Below are positions 34,539 to 41,280 of a stretch of DNA of 41,280 nucleotides, piece after piece. Both the position numbers and the translations under genes were made by a program. Position 1 is the first letter of the stretch. Every line of letters starts with the position of its first letter. This DNA is from Rhizobiaceae bacterium (GTDB lineage: Bacteria; Pseudomonadota; Alphaproteobacteria; Rhizobiales; Rhizobiaceae), in assembly GCA_026981655.1 (NCBI GenBank), contig JALSIJ010000244.1, positions 1-41,280 of the forward strand, in the 5' to 3' direction. The notes beneath the pieces are model-generated. The model saw only the letters and a list, made by a program, of their open reading frames with translations. It ran no database searches and was not told the origin of the DNA.

Positions 34539-35453
34539 ATGAACAGCCGTAAAGATATTCCGCAAGGTCTACCCGATGATCTTGAGGGTAAAAAGCAATT
34601 GGCCCAGAAATGGTTTGCGCAATTGCGTGATCAGATTTGTCTTTCATTTGAAAAACTTGAAACTGACCTTCAAGGCCCGCTATCCGAACTGGAAGCGGGT
34701 AAATTTGTCCAGACAAAATGGCAGCGTGATGAAGGCAAGGGCGGCGGCGGCGTTATGTCGATTATGAAGGGCCGGGTGTTTGAGAAAGTTGGTGTTCATG
34801 TTTCCACGGTGCATGGGGAATTTAGCGAGGACTTTCGCAAACAGATGCCCGGCGCTGATGAGGACCCGTCATTTTGGGCTTCCGGTGTGTCATTGATTGC
34901 CCATCCGCAAAACCCAAATGTTCCAGCGGTTCATATGAATACCCGTATGGTGGTCACCTCTCGACAATGGTTTGGCGGGGGGGCTGATTTAACTCCGGTT
35001 CTTGATCGGCGCAGGGTACAGGATGACCCCGACAGCATTGAGTTTCATCAGGCCATGAAAGCTCCTTGCGATGCCCACGCGGTGGCAGATTACGACCATT
35101 TCAAAAAGTGGTGCGATGAATATTTTTATCTGCCGCATCGCGATGAGCCGCGTGGAATTGGCGGTATTTTCTTTGACTATCAGCATTGCAGCGATGAGCA
35201 GGGCGGATGGGATGCCGACTTTGCTTTTGTTCAGGACGTGGGGAAGGCCTTTCGCGATATTTACCCGGCGCTTGTGGCGCGTAATATGGAGGATGAATGG
35301 AGCAATAAAGACCGTGAAGAGCAGCTTATTCGCCGTGGTCGCTATGTTGAATTTAACCTGCTGCATGACCGGGGCACGATTTTCGGATTGAAAACCGGGG
35401 GTAATGTGAACTCGATATTATCGTCCATGCCGCCGGTAGTTAAATGGCCTTAG
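34539..35453 (+). CDS. hemF: Oxygen-dependent coproporphyrinogen III oxidase
   Basis: 304 residues from the ATG at 34539 (GGAGAA just upstream); the GTG at 34506 would add an unlikely lead. It oxidatively decarboxylates coproporphyrinogen III to protoporphyrinogen IX with O2. Family blocks are all present: [55 protein letters not shown] and [20 protein letters not shown]. Length matches E. coli HemF (299). Convergent with csaA, whose end lies 6 bases away. Heme genes of this kind are often oxygen-controlled, but I see no FNR box in the leader. Confidence 0.97.
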   Translation: MNSRKDIPQGLPDDLEGKKQLAQKWFAQLRDQICLSFEKLETDLQGPLSELEAGKFVQTKWQRDEGKGGGGVMSIMKGRVFEKVGVHVSTVHGEFSEDFRKQMPGADEDPSFWASGVSLIAHPQNPNVPAVHMNTRMVVTSRQWFGGGADLTPVLDRRRVQDDPDSIEFHQAMKAPCDAHAVADYDHFKKWCDEYFYLPHRDEPRGIGGIFFDYQHCSDEQGGWDADFAFVQDVGKAFRDIYPALVARNMEDEWSNKDREEQLIRRGRYVEFNLLHDRGTIFGLKTGGNVNSILSSMPPVVKWP

Positions 35454-35459
35454 AGTTTT

Positions 35460-35810
35460 TTAGAGAAGGCGCGCACCAATAGGGGTGTTTTCTTCGGTCC
35501 CGGCAAGCAGAATATCACCGTTCTCATCGGCAAATCCCAGCGTCAAAACCTCTGACATAAAAGGGCCGATCTGGCGCTTGGGAAAATTTATTACGGCCAT
35601 GACCTTGCGACCAACCAGTTGGTCTGGTGAATAGTGAACAGTGATCTGGGCGGAGGATTTCTTTTGCCCAATCTCCTGGCCAAAATCGATCAATAATTTA
35701 TAGGCGGGTTTTCTGGCTTGCGGAAAGGTTTCCGCATTGATTATTTGCCCCACTCGAATATCGACTGCCAAAAAGTCATCGAAGGTGATTTCTGCGGGTT
35801 TATTGCTCAT
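35460..35810 (-). CDS. csaA: tRNA-binding domain protein, CsaA type
   Basis: 116 residues from the ATG at 35810; the longer frame to 35852 would lie inside proC. The whole protein is one EMAP/Myf-type OB fold: FLAVDIRVGQIINAETFPQARKPAYKLLIDFG, then VMAVINFPKRQIGPFMSEVLTLGF. CsaA proteins bind tRNA and have been described as export-related chaperones. It begins 1 base after the proC stop and is the last gene of the ybjN-proC-csaA operon. Confidence 0.92.
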   Translation of the reverse strand: MSNKPAEITFDDFLAVDIRVGQIINAETFPQARKPAYKLLIDFGQEIGQKKSSAQITVHYSPDQLVGRKVMAVINFPKRQIGPFMSEVLTLGFADENGDILLAGTEENTPIGARLL

Positions 35811-35811
35811 T

Positions 35812-36627
35812 TTATCCTGCCAGTTCGCCGGCACGTTTGGTTGCTGCGGCAACCGCTTTGGTCATTAATCTGGTCAACCCGTCATCATCCATCAAAACCT
35901 CTAGGGCCGCTTGGGTTGTACCATTGGGCGAGGTTACGTTTTTGCGCAGGTTTGCAGGCGTCAACGGTGATTGATGCATTAATTCACCCGCACCGCACAC
36001 GGTTGCCTTGGCCAGATTGTCGGCCAATTGTTTGGAGAGGCCGGCCTTTTGGCCAGCTTCAGACATGGCTTCCACCATATGAAACACATAGGCCGGGCCG
36101 CTGCCGGAAAGGCCTGTGACCGCATCAATCAATATTTCATCGTCCACCCATTCCACCTGACCAATGCTTTTAAGCAGGCCGGTTACGTTTTTGCGGTGGC
36201 CGTCATTTACTTTGCCATTGCCGACGCAAACGGTAATGCCGCGTTGCACCTGTGCCGGGGTGTTTGGCATGGCCCTTATGATTGCGGTATCTCCAAGGCC
36301 TTTTTCCAGGCCGCTCAATGTTTTGCCGGCGGCAACTGAAACCGATACTGTATCAGCGCCGATTATAGCTTTTAATGGGGGGAGGGCTGCATCCATTATC
36401 TGGGGTTTTAGGGCAATGATGATGACATCTGCGGTATAATTTTTCGGAATGGATGCTTCATGCCGAATGCTGTGTTGGGCAATAGACTTTGCCATCGCCG
36501 GATTGGGCTGTGGGTCAATCACGGTGATTGAGGCGGCTGGGAATCCACCTGCCAGCCAGCCTTCCAGCATGGCGCCACCCATATTTCCTGCCCCAATCAG
36601 GCAAACGCTAATGTCACGGCCATTCAT
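35812..36627 (-). CDS. proC: Pyrroline-5-carboxylate reductase
   Basis: 271 residues. Rossmann motif GAGNMGGAMLEGWLAGGF near the N-terminus (about 12-29), AMPNTPAQVQRGITV in the middle, and the C-terminal signature GLSGSGPAYVFHMVEAMSEAG with TSPNGTTQAALEVLMDDDG. It reduces pyrroline-5-carboxylate to proline with NAD(P)H. It sits 5 bases after ybjN and 1 base before csaA. Confidence 0.96.
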   Translation of the reverse strand: MNGRDISVCLIGAGNMGGAMLEGWLAGGFPAASITVIDPQPNPAMAKSIAQHSIRHEASIPKNYTADVIIIALKPQIMDAALPPLKAIIGADTVSVSVAAGKTLSGLEKGLGDTAIIRAMPNTPAQVQRGITVCVGNGKVNDGHRKNVTGLLKSIGQVEWVDDEILIDAVTGLSGSGPAYVFHMVEAMSEAGQKAGLSKQLADNLAKATVCGAGELMHQSPLTPANLRKNVTSPNGTTQAALEVLMDDDGLTRLMTKAVAAATKRAGELAG

Positions 36628-36632
36628 TTATT

Positions 36633-37133
36633 CTAAGCCTCACCCTGGGTTTCAAACAGAACACTATCGAGCGCATCTGATGCGGATTTACCGGCCCAGA
36701 CAACGAATTGAAATGCCTGATAATAGCGTTCACATGCATCGAGCGAGTTTCCCAGCAAAAATTGCACCTGTTGTTCGTTTGCGTCAATGCCACCATTCAG
36801 TGGCAATGTTTGTCTGTATACAACAGTGCCATTATTGAACCAAAGGTCAAAGTGACCAACCAGCAATTGATGGTTGATTTTTGTAACCAGTTTCAATGTT
36901 TCCATATGGCGGCGTTCTGGTACACGCATGTCGAAAGCGCAGGCCAGGTGCAGGGTTTCAATCTGGTCAATCCACGAAAGTGACATCGTATAATCAGCCC
37001 AGATCGCACCGATGAGGATGGTAATTTCATCATCACCCGGGCGATCAAATGACCAGTCATTGACCGATGCCACATGTTCTATTGTATCGAGTGGGTTGTT
37101 ACACCGTTCTACTTCAAATTCATGAGGGCGCAT
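36633..37133 (-). CDS. YbjN domain-containing protein
   Basis: 166 residues; AGGAGAGG site before the ATG at 37133. The YbjN fold is recognisable from WSFDRPGDDEITILIGAIWADYTMSLSW and HFDLWFNNGTVVYRQTLPL. YbjN-type proteins are type III secretion chaperone-like, suppress temperature-sensitive phenotypes when overproduced and affect motility in E. coli, but the biochemical role is unknown. First gene of the operon with proC and csaA. A 45-nt hairpin lies about 100 bases upstream. Confidence 0.93.
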   Translation of the reverse strand: MRPHEFEVERCNNPLDTIEHVASVNDWSFDRPGDDEITILIGAIWADYTMSLSWIDQIETLHLACAFDMRVPERRHMETLKLVTKINHQLLVGHFDLWFNNGTVVYRQTLPLNGGIDANEQQVQFLLGNSLDACERYYQAFQFVVWAGKSASDALDSVLFETQGEA

Positions 37134-37462
37134 TGCCTCTCCTCAAGTCAATATTAAATCCCTGCGAAGGGGCATTCCTTCACAAATGCTAAGCGTACTA
37201 AAATACTCTGGACGGGTTGTTCACTTGAGAGCGATATTTGATCTGCAAACATGTTGTTGCGGATCAAATAATCGCCAACGCGAATCACCCAGTAAAATCA
37301 GCATATAACGGCTGTTTGAAAGAAAAACCCCCGGGGCCGGTGAAGGCATGAAAGAACAACGGTTAGGGATTGAATCAAAGTGGCCGAATCCGTTGCTAAC
37401 AGATTCAGCCAAAAGCGTTTTTCAGGTGTTTTCCACCGGCAAAAAAATATCAGTGAATGAAA
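37134..37462. other. 329-bp intergenic interval with hairpin, no gene
   Basis: Between ubiK (minus) and ybjN (minus). Contains the long inverted repeat at 37231-37275 and a second IR (TGGC-c-GAATC with GATTC-a-GCCA, about 37381-37410). An ORF at 37221-37412 starts at TTG, has no ribosome site and spans the hairpin; not accepted. A ybjN promoter must lie here but I cannot place it. Confidence 0.6.
37231..37275. repeat. Long inverted repeat upstream of ybjN
   Basis: GCGATATTTGATC (37231-37243) pairs with GATCAAATA plus TCGC (37262-37275, one bulged A); the inner GCAA/TTGC extends the stem. It has no T run on either strand, so it is not a terminator. It could be an operator or a 5' leader structure of ybjN. 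Confidence 0.6.
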
Positions 37463-37765
37463 TTATTTTTTGGTCTTGGCGCGTGGTTTGGGAGATTTTT
37501 CCGGTTTTTCAAGGGCTGATATGCGTGTTTCCAATGCGATGAGTTGCTCTTTCAGCACTTCATTTTCTTCACGGGCGCGCGCGGCCATGTCACGAACGAC
37601 GTCGAAGTCTTCGCGCTGGACCAAATCCATCTTGGCCATGACGCGTTCACCCTGGGCGCGAAAAACAGTTTCGGCTTCTTTTTGCACACCTTGCGCCAGA
37701 CCGGCGGCATCGGTCATAAGTTTGGCAAATTCATCGAGGAAGCGATTTGGGCCTTGAGAGTTCAT
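37463..37765 (-). CDS. Accessory factor UbiK family (BMFP domain) protein
   Basis: 100 residues: RFLDEFAKLMTDAAGLAQGVQKEAETVFRAQGERVM, then a coiled coil LVQREDFDVVRDMAARAREENEVLKEQLIALETRISALE, and a basic tail. This is the BMFP/YqiC layout; such proteins trimerise through the coiled coil, and UbiK assists ubiquinone synthesis in E. coli. Divergent from lgt, from which it is separated by 226 bases. Confidence 0.92.
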   Translation of the reverse strand: MNSQGPNRFLDEFAKLMTDAAGLAQGVQKEAETVFRAQGERVMAKMDLVQREDFDVVRDMAARAREENEVLKEQLIALETRISALEKPEKSPKPRAKTKK

Positions 37766-37991
37766 GATTTGTATCCATACGGGGCTAATGATTGTCTCTT
37801 AGAGGTAAGCAATTGTAACAAATGTTTCAAGTCAACGGTCAGAATATTGGAAATCTCGCAAAATTGATCGTTTTGACCCTTTCCCGACAATTTACCCATT
37901 GGTTTGTGTTGGGTTAACGCAAACATTTCGTTATTTAATGTGATGTGTGAAAGCGTTCACTGATTCGGTGAACCCTATAAAGGCAGAATAG

Positions 37992-38837
37992 ATGATTATT
38001 TCGCAGTTTCCGGCATTGGTACTTACGTTTCCTGAAATTGATCCAATATTGCTACAGCTTGGCCCTTTGGCCGTGCGCTGGTACGGGCTGGCCTATGTGA
38101 CCGGCATTCTTCTGGGCTGGTGGTATGCTAGGCGTCTTGTTGCCAATAACAGTATCTGGAGCGAGCAAAAACCTCCCTTTCGACAAATTGATCTGGATGA
38201 TTTTTTGGTTTGGGCAGCGGTCGGCATCGTGCTTGGTGGCCGGATTGGCTATATTCTGTTTTATGACCTTGCACGATATTTGGACAATCCTATGGAGATA
38301 CTCGCCGTCTGGCGTGGCGGAATGTCTTTCCACGGTGGTGCGCTTGGAACGCTCGTGGCGATGGTTTTGTTCTCGCGTTCACGGGGATTTTCAACACTAA
38401 GTTTGATGGATGTGATTGCCACGGTTTCGACATTTGGCCTGTTTTTTGGGCGCATTGCCAATTTCATCAATTCTGAGCTTTGGGGCCGGGTAAGCGATGT
38501 TTCCTGGGCGATGGTTTTTCCAAATGGTGGCGACTTGCCGCGTCATCCAAGCCAGTTATACGAGGCGCTGCTCGAAGGGCTGGTGCTGTTTGTTATTCTG
38601 CGGCTATTGATTTTTACCGGCGGTAAGCTTGCAAGGCCGGGTTACATCGCCGGAGCATGGATTTTCTTTTACGGGGTTTCCCGCATCATTGTGGAATTTT
38701 TCCGCCAACCGGATGCGCATATCGGCTATCTGGCCGGTGACTGGTTGACTATGGGCATGGTTCTTTCTGTTCCCATGCTGCTTGTCGGCGGTTATATGAT
38801 GCTTCGATCACAACCAGTACCTGGTGGGTCGGCGTGA
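37992..38837 (+). CDS. lgt: Prolipoprotein diacylglyceryl transferase
   Basis: 281 residues, polytopic inner-membrane enzyme that moves diacylglycerol from phosphatidylglycerol to the lipobox Cys of prolipoproteins. The Lgt signature [14 protein letters not shown] is at 143-156; HGG in MSFHGGALG (His114) and the YGLAYVTG segment also fit. A near-palindrome GTGAA-AGCG-TTCAC (37947-37960) and a possible promoter (TTGGGT 37909-37914, TATTTA 37932-37937) precede it. The next gene starts within its stop codon (GTGA overlap), so the two are coupled. Confidence 0.96.
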   Translation: MIISQFPALVLTFPEIDPILLQLGPLAVRWYGLAYVTGILLGWWYARRLVANNSIWSEQKPPFRQIDLDDFLVWAAVGIVLGGRIGYILFYDLARYLDNPMEILAVWRGGMSFHGGALGTLVAMVLFSRSRGFSTLSLMDVIATVSTFGLFFGRIANFINSELWGRVSDVSWAMVFPNGGDLPRHPSQLYEALLEGLVLFVILRLLIFTGGKLARPGYIAGAWIFFYGVSRIIVEFFRQPDAHIGYLAGDWLTMGMVLSVPMLLVGGYMMLRSQPVPGGSA

Positions 38838-39922
38838 CATCCAGGAAGCGTAAAAAAAAGCCTCTGATTGATCGTATTAAGCGACAGATTGCGCTGGAAG
38901 GGCCGCTTGGTATTTCAGAATATATGGCCCTGTGCCTGGGTGACCCGGAAGCCGGATATTATACCAATGGCAAGCCTTTTGGGCGGGATGGAGATTTTAT
39001 TACCGCCCCGGAGATCAGCCAGATGTTTGGCGAGATGATTGGTGTGTGGTGTGTGCTGATGTGGCGGAACATGGGGAAGCCATCGAAATTTAATCTGGTG
39101 GAGTTGGGGCCGGGCAGAGGCACTTTGATGGCCGATTTATTGCGCGCGGCAAAGGTGGATGAGGGGTTTTGCAAGGCAGTTCATGTCAAGCTTGTCGAAA
39201 TCAGCAAACCATTGCGGAAAAAACAGGCAACAGCACTCAAAAACTTTGATGGCAATTTACGTTGGCTGGATGATATTCAGGGAGTAAGCGCACAGCCAGC
39301 AATTTTTATTGGCAATGAATTTCTCGATGCGCTGCCACTTCGACAGTACAAGAAATCTGGCAAACATTGGCTGGAGCAGGTTGTTGGCGTTGCCGATGAA
39401 AAGCTGTGTTTTTTTAACGGGCAGGGGTGTTTTGACCCTAAGGACTTGCCGGAAAATTATGATGAAGAGCCTGACGGCAGTGTTTTTGAAATGTCGCCGG
39501 CGCGCGAGGCGATTGTTCAATACATTTCAGAACATATTGGCGGGTTTTCAGGTGCTGCGCTATTGATCGATTATGGCCACACAGAACGAGGATTTGGCGA
39601 TACATTTCAAGCCGTATCCAAGCATAAATTTGTTAACCCGCTGAAAAGCCCCGGTAAGGCTGACCTCACAAGCCATGTGGATTTTTCCGCCTTTACGAAA
39701 TATTTTGATGAGCGAGTAAATTATCGGCTCACCACCCAGGCTGAATTTTTGTCAAGCCTTGGGCTGGTTGAGCGTGCAGGCGCTTTGGGGCACGGAAAAT
39801 CGTCTGAAGAGCGGTATGATATTGAGATGGCTGTCGAGAGGCTTGCCGGGCGCAATGCGATGGGTGAATTGTTCAAAGTGCTGGTTGCGGCAAGCAAGGA
39901 ATTCAGACTAATTGGTGGTTAA
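38834..39922 (+). CDS. SAM-dependent methyltransferase, MidA/NDUFAF7 family
   Basis: 362 residues, GTG start at 38834 overlapping the lgt stop. Family blocks are clear: [46 protein letters not shown], the SAM motif [17 protein letters not shown] and [15 protein letters not shown]. Its mitochondrial relatives methylate the complex I subunit NDUFS2 and are needed for complex I assembly; a bacterial complex I or other protein target is inferred. Neighbouring genes lgt and pgeF are common company in Hyphomicrobiales. Confidence 0.94.
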   Translation: MTSRKRKKKPLIDRIKRQIALEGPLGISEYMALCLGDPEAGYYTNGKPFGRDGDFITAPEISQMFGEMIGVWCVLMWRNMGKPSKFNLVELGPGRGTLMADLLRAAKVDEGFCKAVHVKLVEISKPLRKKQATALKNFDGNLRWLDDIQGVSAQPAIFIGNEFLDALPLRQYKKSGKHWLEQVVGVADEKLCFFNGQGCFDPKDLPENYDEEPDGSVFEMSPAREAIVQYISEHIGGFSGAALLIDYGHTERGFGDTFQAVSKHKFVNPLKSPGKADLTSHVDFSAFTKYFDERVNYRLTTQAEFLSSLGLVERAGALGHGKSSEERYDIEMAVERLAGRNAMGELFKVLVAASKEFRLIGG

Positions 39923-40023
39923 GACGCTTGGTCATTGGTTAAGTGTTTTCCCGATTATGTCGATGAATTGACACGCCTTGATTTAATAAGCATCGTTGGA
40001 TTTTAAACATAGAGGAATTTTTA

Positions 40024-40812
40024 TTGTCATCTCAATTAAAACCAACGGCGGTAATGTGTCCGGCAATCTCCGGCATTGGGTCAACAATCCAGCATGGGTT
40101 TTTTACCAGAATTGGCGGGGTCACAGACGGAATTTATGCATCTTTGAATGTCGGGCTTGGCTCCAAAGATGATTTGCAAAAGGTGGCAATCAATCGAGCA
40201 AATATTTGTGCATCATTTGGGGTGGATCCGGGCCAGCTTGCAACCGTTAGTCAGGTTCATTCTGCAGATGTTGCTGTTGCTCACAGTGCCTGGGGGGATG
40301 AACGCCCGCGTGCGGACGGTGTTGTCTCAAAAACCGCCGGGCTTGTTATTGGGATTCTAACGGCCGATTGCGGGCCGGTATTATTTGCCGATGCTAAAGC
40401 CGGTGTCATTGGTGCTGCCCATGCGGGCTGGCAGGGGGCAATGGGCGGCATATTGGAAAATACCATTTCGGCGATGGAAGAACTGGGCGCCGCAAGAGAG
40501 AATATTATTTCAACGCTTGGCCCATCCATTTCGCAGGCTAATTACGAGGTCGGGCCGGAATATATTGCTAAATTTCTGGATGCTGATGCGGAAAATCAAA
40601 GATACTTTATTCCTTCAGGTAAGGATGATCATCATTTGTTTGATTTGCCCGGCTATGTGGCTGATCGGCTAACTAAAGCTGGGGTTCAGGCTAGTGCGCT
40701 TGGAATTTGCACCTATGCGGAGGCCGATAAATTTTATTCCTATCGCCGTTCTGTGCACCAAAACGAGACTGATTATGGTCGTCAGATTTCAGCAATCATG
40801 TTGAGTGCTTGA
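40024..40812 (+). CDS. pgeF: Peptidoglycan editing factor PgeF / multicopper laccase-fold protein
   Basis: 262 residues, TTG start at 40024 with AGAGGA 6-7 nt upstream. Motifs: HGFFTRIGGVTDGIYASLNVG, SQVHSADV, ADGVVSKTAGLVIGILTADCGPVL, and AAHAGWQG (the zinc His/Cys ligands of the YfiH fold), and a C-terminal CTYAEADKFYSYRRSV. The family prevents incorporation of L-Ser into peptidoglycan stems in E. coli; purine nucleoside phosphorylase activity is also reported for relatives. The M24 peptidase gene follows after 22 bases. Confidence 0.95.
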   Translation: MSSQLKPTAVMCPAISGIGSTIQHGFFTRIGGVTDGIYASLNVGLGSKDDLQKVAINRANICASFGVDPGQLATVSQVHSADVAVAHSAWGDERPRADGVVSKTAGLVIGILTADCGPVLFADAKAGVIGAAHAGWQGAMGGILENTISAMEELGAARENIISTLGPSISQANYEVGPEYIAKFLDADAENQRYFIPSGKDDHHLFDLPGYVADRLTKAGVQASALGICTYAEADKFYSYRRSVHQNETDYGRQISAIMLSA

Positions 40813-40834
40813 ACCCACTTAAAGGAGTTTCAAA

Positions 40835-41280
40835 ATGCTTCATTTTACCCGCGATGAGTTTGCCGGACGGTTATTCAAACTAACGTCCTCGATGAAGGCA
40901 AATAATCTGGATGCAATGCTGTTGTTTGCGCAGGAAAGCATGTTCTGGCTGACCGGATACGACACTTTCGGATATTGTTTTTTTCAATCGATGGTGGTGA
41001 AATCAAACGGGGAAGTGGTGCTTTTGACACGGTCTGCCGATCTTCGCCAGGCGCAATTAACATCCATCATTGAGAATATCGTCATCTGGAAAGATGGTGC
41101 CGATGCTGAACCGGTCAGTGATCTAAAAGCACTGCTAATGGATATGGGGTTAAAGGGCGCAAGGCTGGGTGTTGAATATAACACGCACGGATTAACCGCC
41201 TATTATGGTCGTGCGCTTGATGCGGGCTTAAAAGAATTCACCGAACTTGTTGATGCATCCAATATTGTTGGTGCGTTGCG
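40835..41280 (+). CDS. M24 family metallopeptidase (Xaa-Pro type), N-terminal part; truncated by window edge
   Basis: The ATG at 40835, with AAAGGAG 7 nt upstream, opens a frame that is still open at the window end, giving 148 residues. They form the creatinase-type N-terminal domain: TRDEFAGRLFKLTSSM, MLLFAQESMFWLTGYDTFGY and a middle of alternating strands and helices (LGVEYNTHGLTAYY). The metal-binding pita-bread domain lies outside. Length and pattern fit Xaa-Pro dipeptidases/aminopeptidases, so the name is provisional. It is probably in one operon with pgeF. Confidence 0.85.
   Translation, partial: MLHFTRDEFAGRLFKLTSSMKANNLDAMLLFAQESMFWLTGYDTFGYCFFQSMVVKSNGEVVLLTRSADLRQAQLTSIIENIVIWKDGADAEPVSDLKALLMDMGLKGARLGVEYNTHGLTAYYGRALDAGLKEFTELVDASNIVGAL

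Noticed and set aside
37221-37412. 63-codon minus-strand ORF between ubiK and ybjN
   Set aside because: TTG start without ribosome site, and it covers a long palindrome; the translation shows no recognisable domain.

Overview
The window reads as chromosome of an alphaproteobacterium, most likely a marine or low-GC member of the Hyphomicrobiales (Rhizobiales). The pointers are a fused anthranilate synthase TrpE(G) preceded by a 14-residue leader peptide with three consecutive Trp codons, a yeast-type 558-residue LeuA, a MoxR/DUF58/BatA-DUF4159 envelope operon like that described in Rhizobium leguminosarum, a DUF1285-Nudix-CCA cluster and an lgt-midA-pgeF cluster. Base composition looks moderate (mid-40s % G+C by eye) and fairly even. 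I see no prophage, CRISPR array, rRNA or tRNA.

Region 1 (1-7623, + strand) is the least understood part: six closely packed co-directional genes. They are the C-terminal part of a HlyD-type adaptor (probably an M50/HlyD fusion, cut by the window edge), a soluble coiled-coil protein, an unrecognised 381-residue protein, a large AAA+ ATPase, a DUF6638 protein and a membrane-anchored DUF2333 protein. A run of four hairpins ending in a terminator follows (7683-7818), preceded by a plausible promoter; it is a candidate non-coding RNA.

Region 2 (7820-14909) holds amino-acid biosynthesis under attenuation. trpL and trpE(G) have a clear antiterminator and terminator, and the trpL transcript is probably leaderless. 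leuA has a Leu-rich leader ORF and two mutually exclusive hairpins whose geometry fits attenuation. Between them lies a convergent RTX protein made almost entirely of calcium-binding nonapeptides with a 54-residue higher-order repeat.

Region 3 (15129-19222) carries a DEAD-box helicase with a DbpA-type RNA-binding domain, a tail-anchored-looking hypothetical protein, a Nudix hydrolase and a GNAT acetyltransferase, with a 404-bp gene-poor gap that contains a strong hairpin.

Region 4 (19219-31562) has the four-gene minus-strand MoxR envelope operon, the divergent DUF1285-CoA pyrophosphatase-CCA-transferase operon (each junction an ATGA overlap), and a minus-strand MarR / OmpR-type regulator / EnvZ-type kinase group. 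marR is divergent from a branched-chain aminotransferase across a perfect 13-bp inverted repeat that probably is the MarR operator.

Region 5 (31771-41280) is housekeeping: ilvE, a glycine-rich small protein, a glyoxalase-II-like hydrolase, a MITE-like palindromic element, a 43-residue small protein missed by long-ORF calling, hemF, the ybjN-proC-csaA operon, ubiK, lgt-midA, pgeF, and the start of an M24 peptidase that runs off the right edge.
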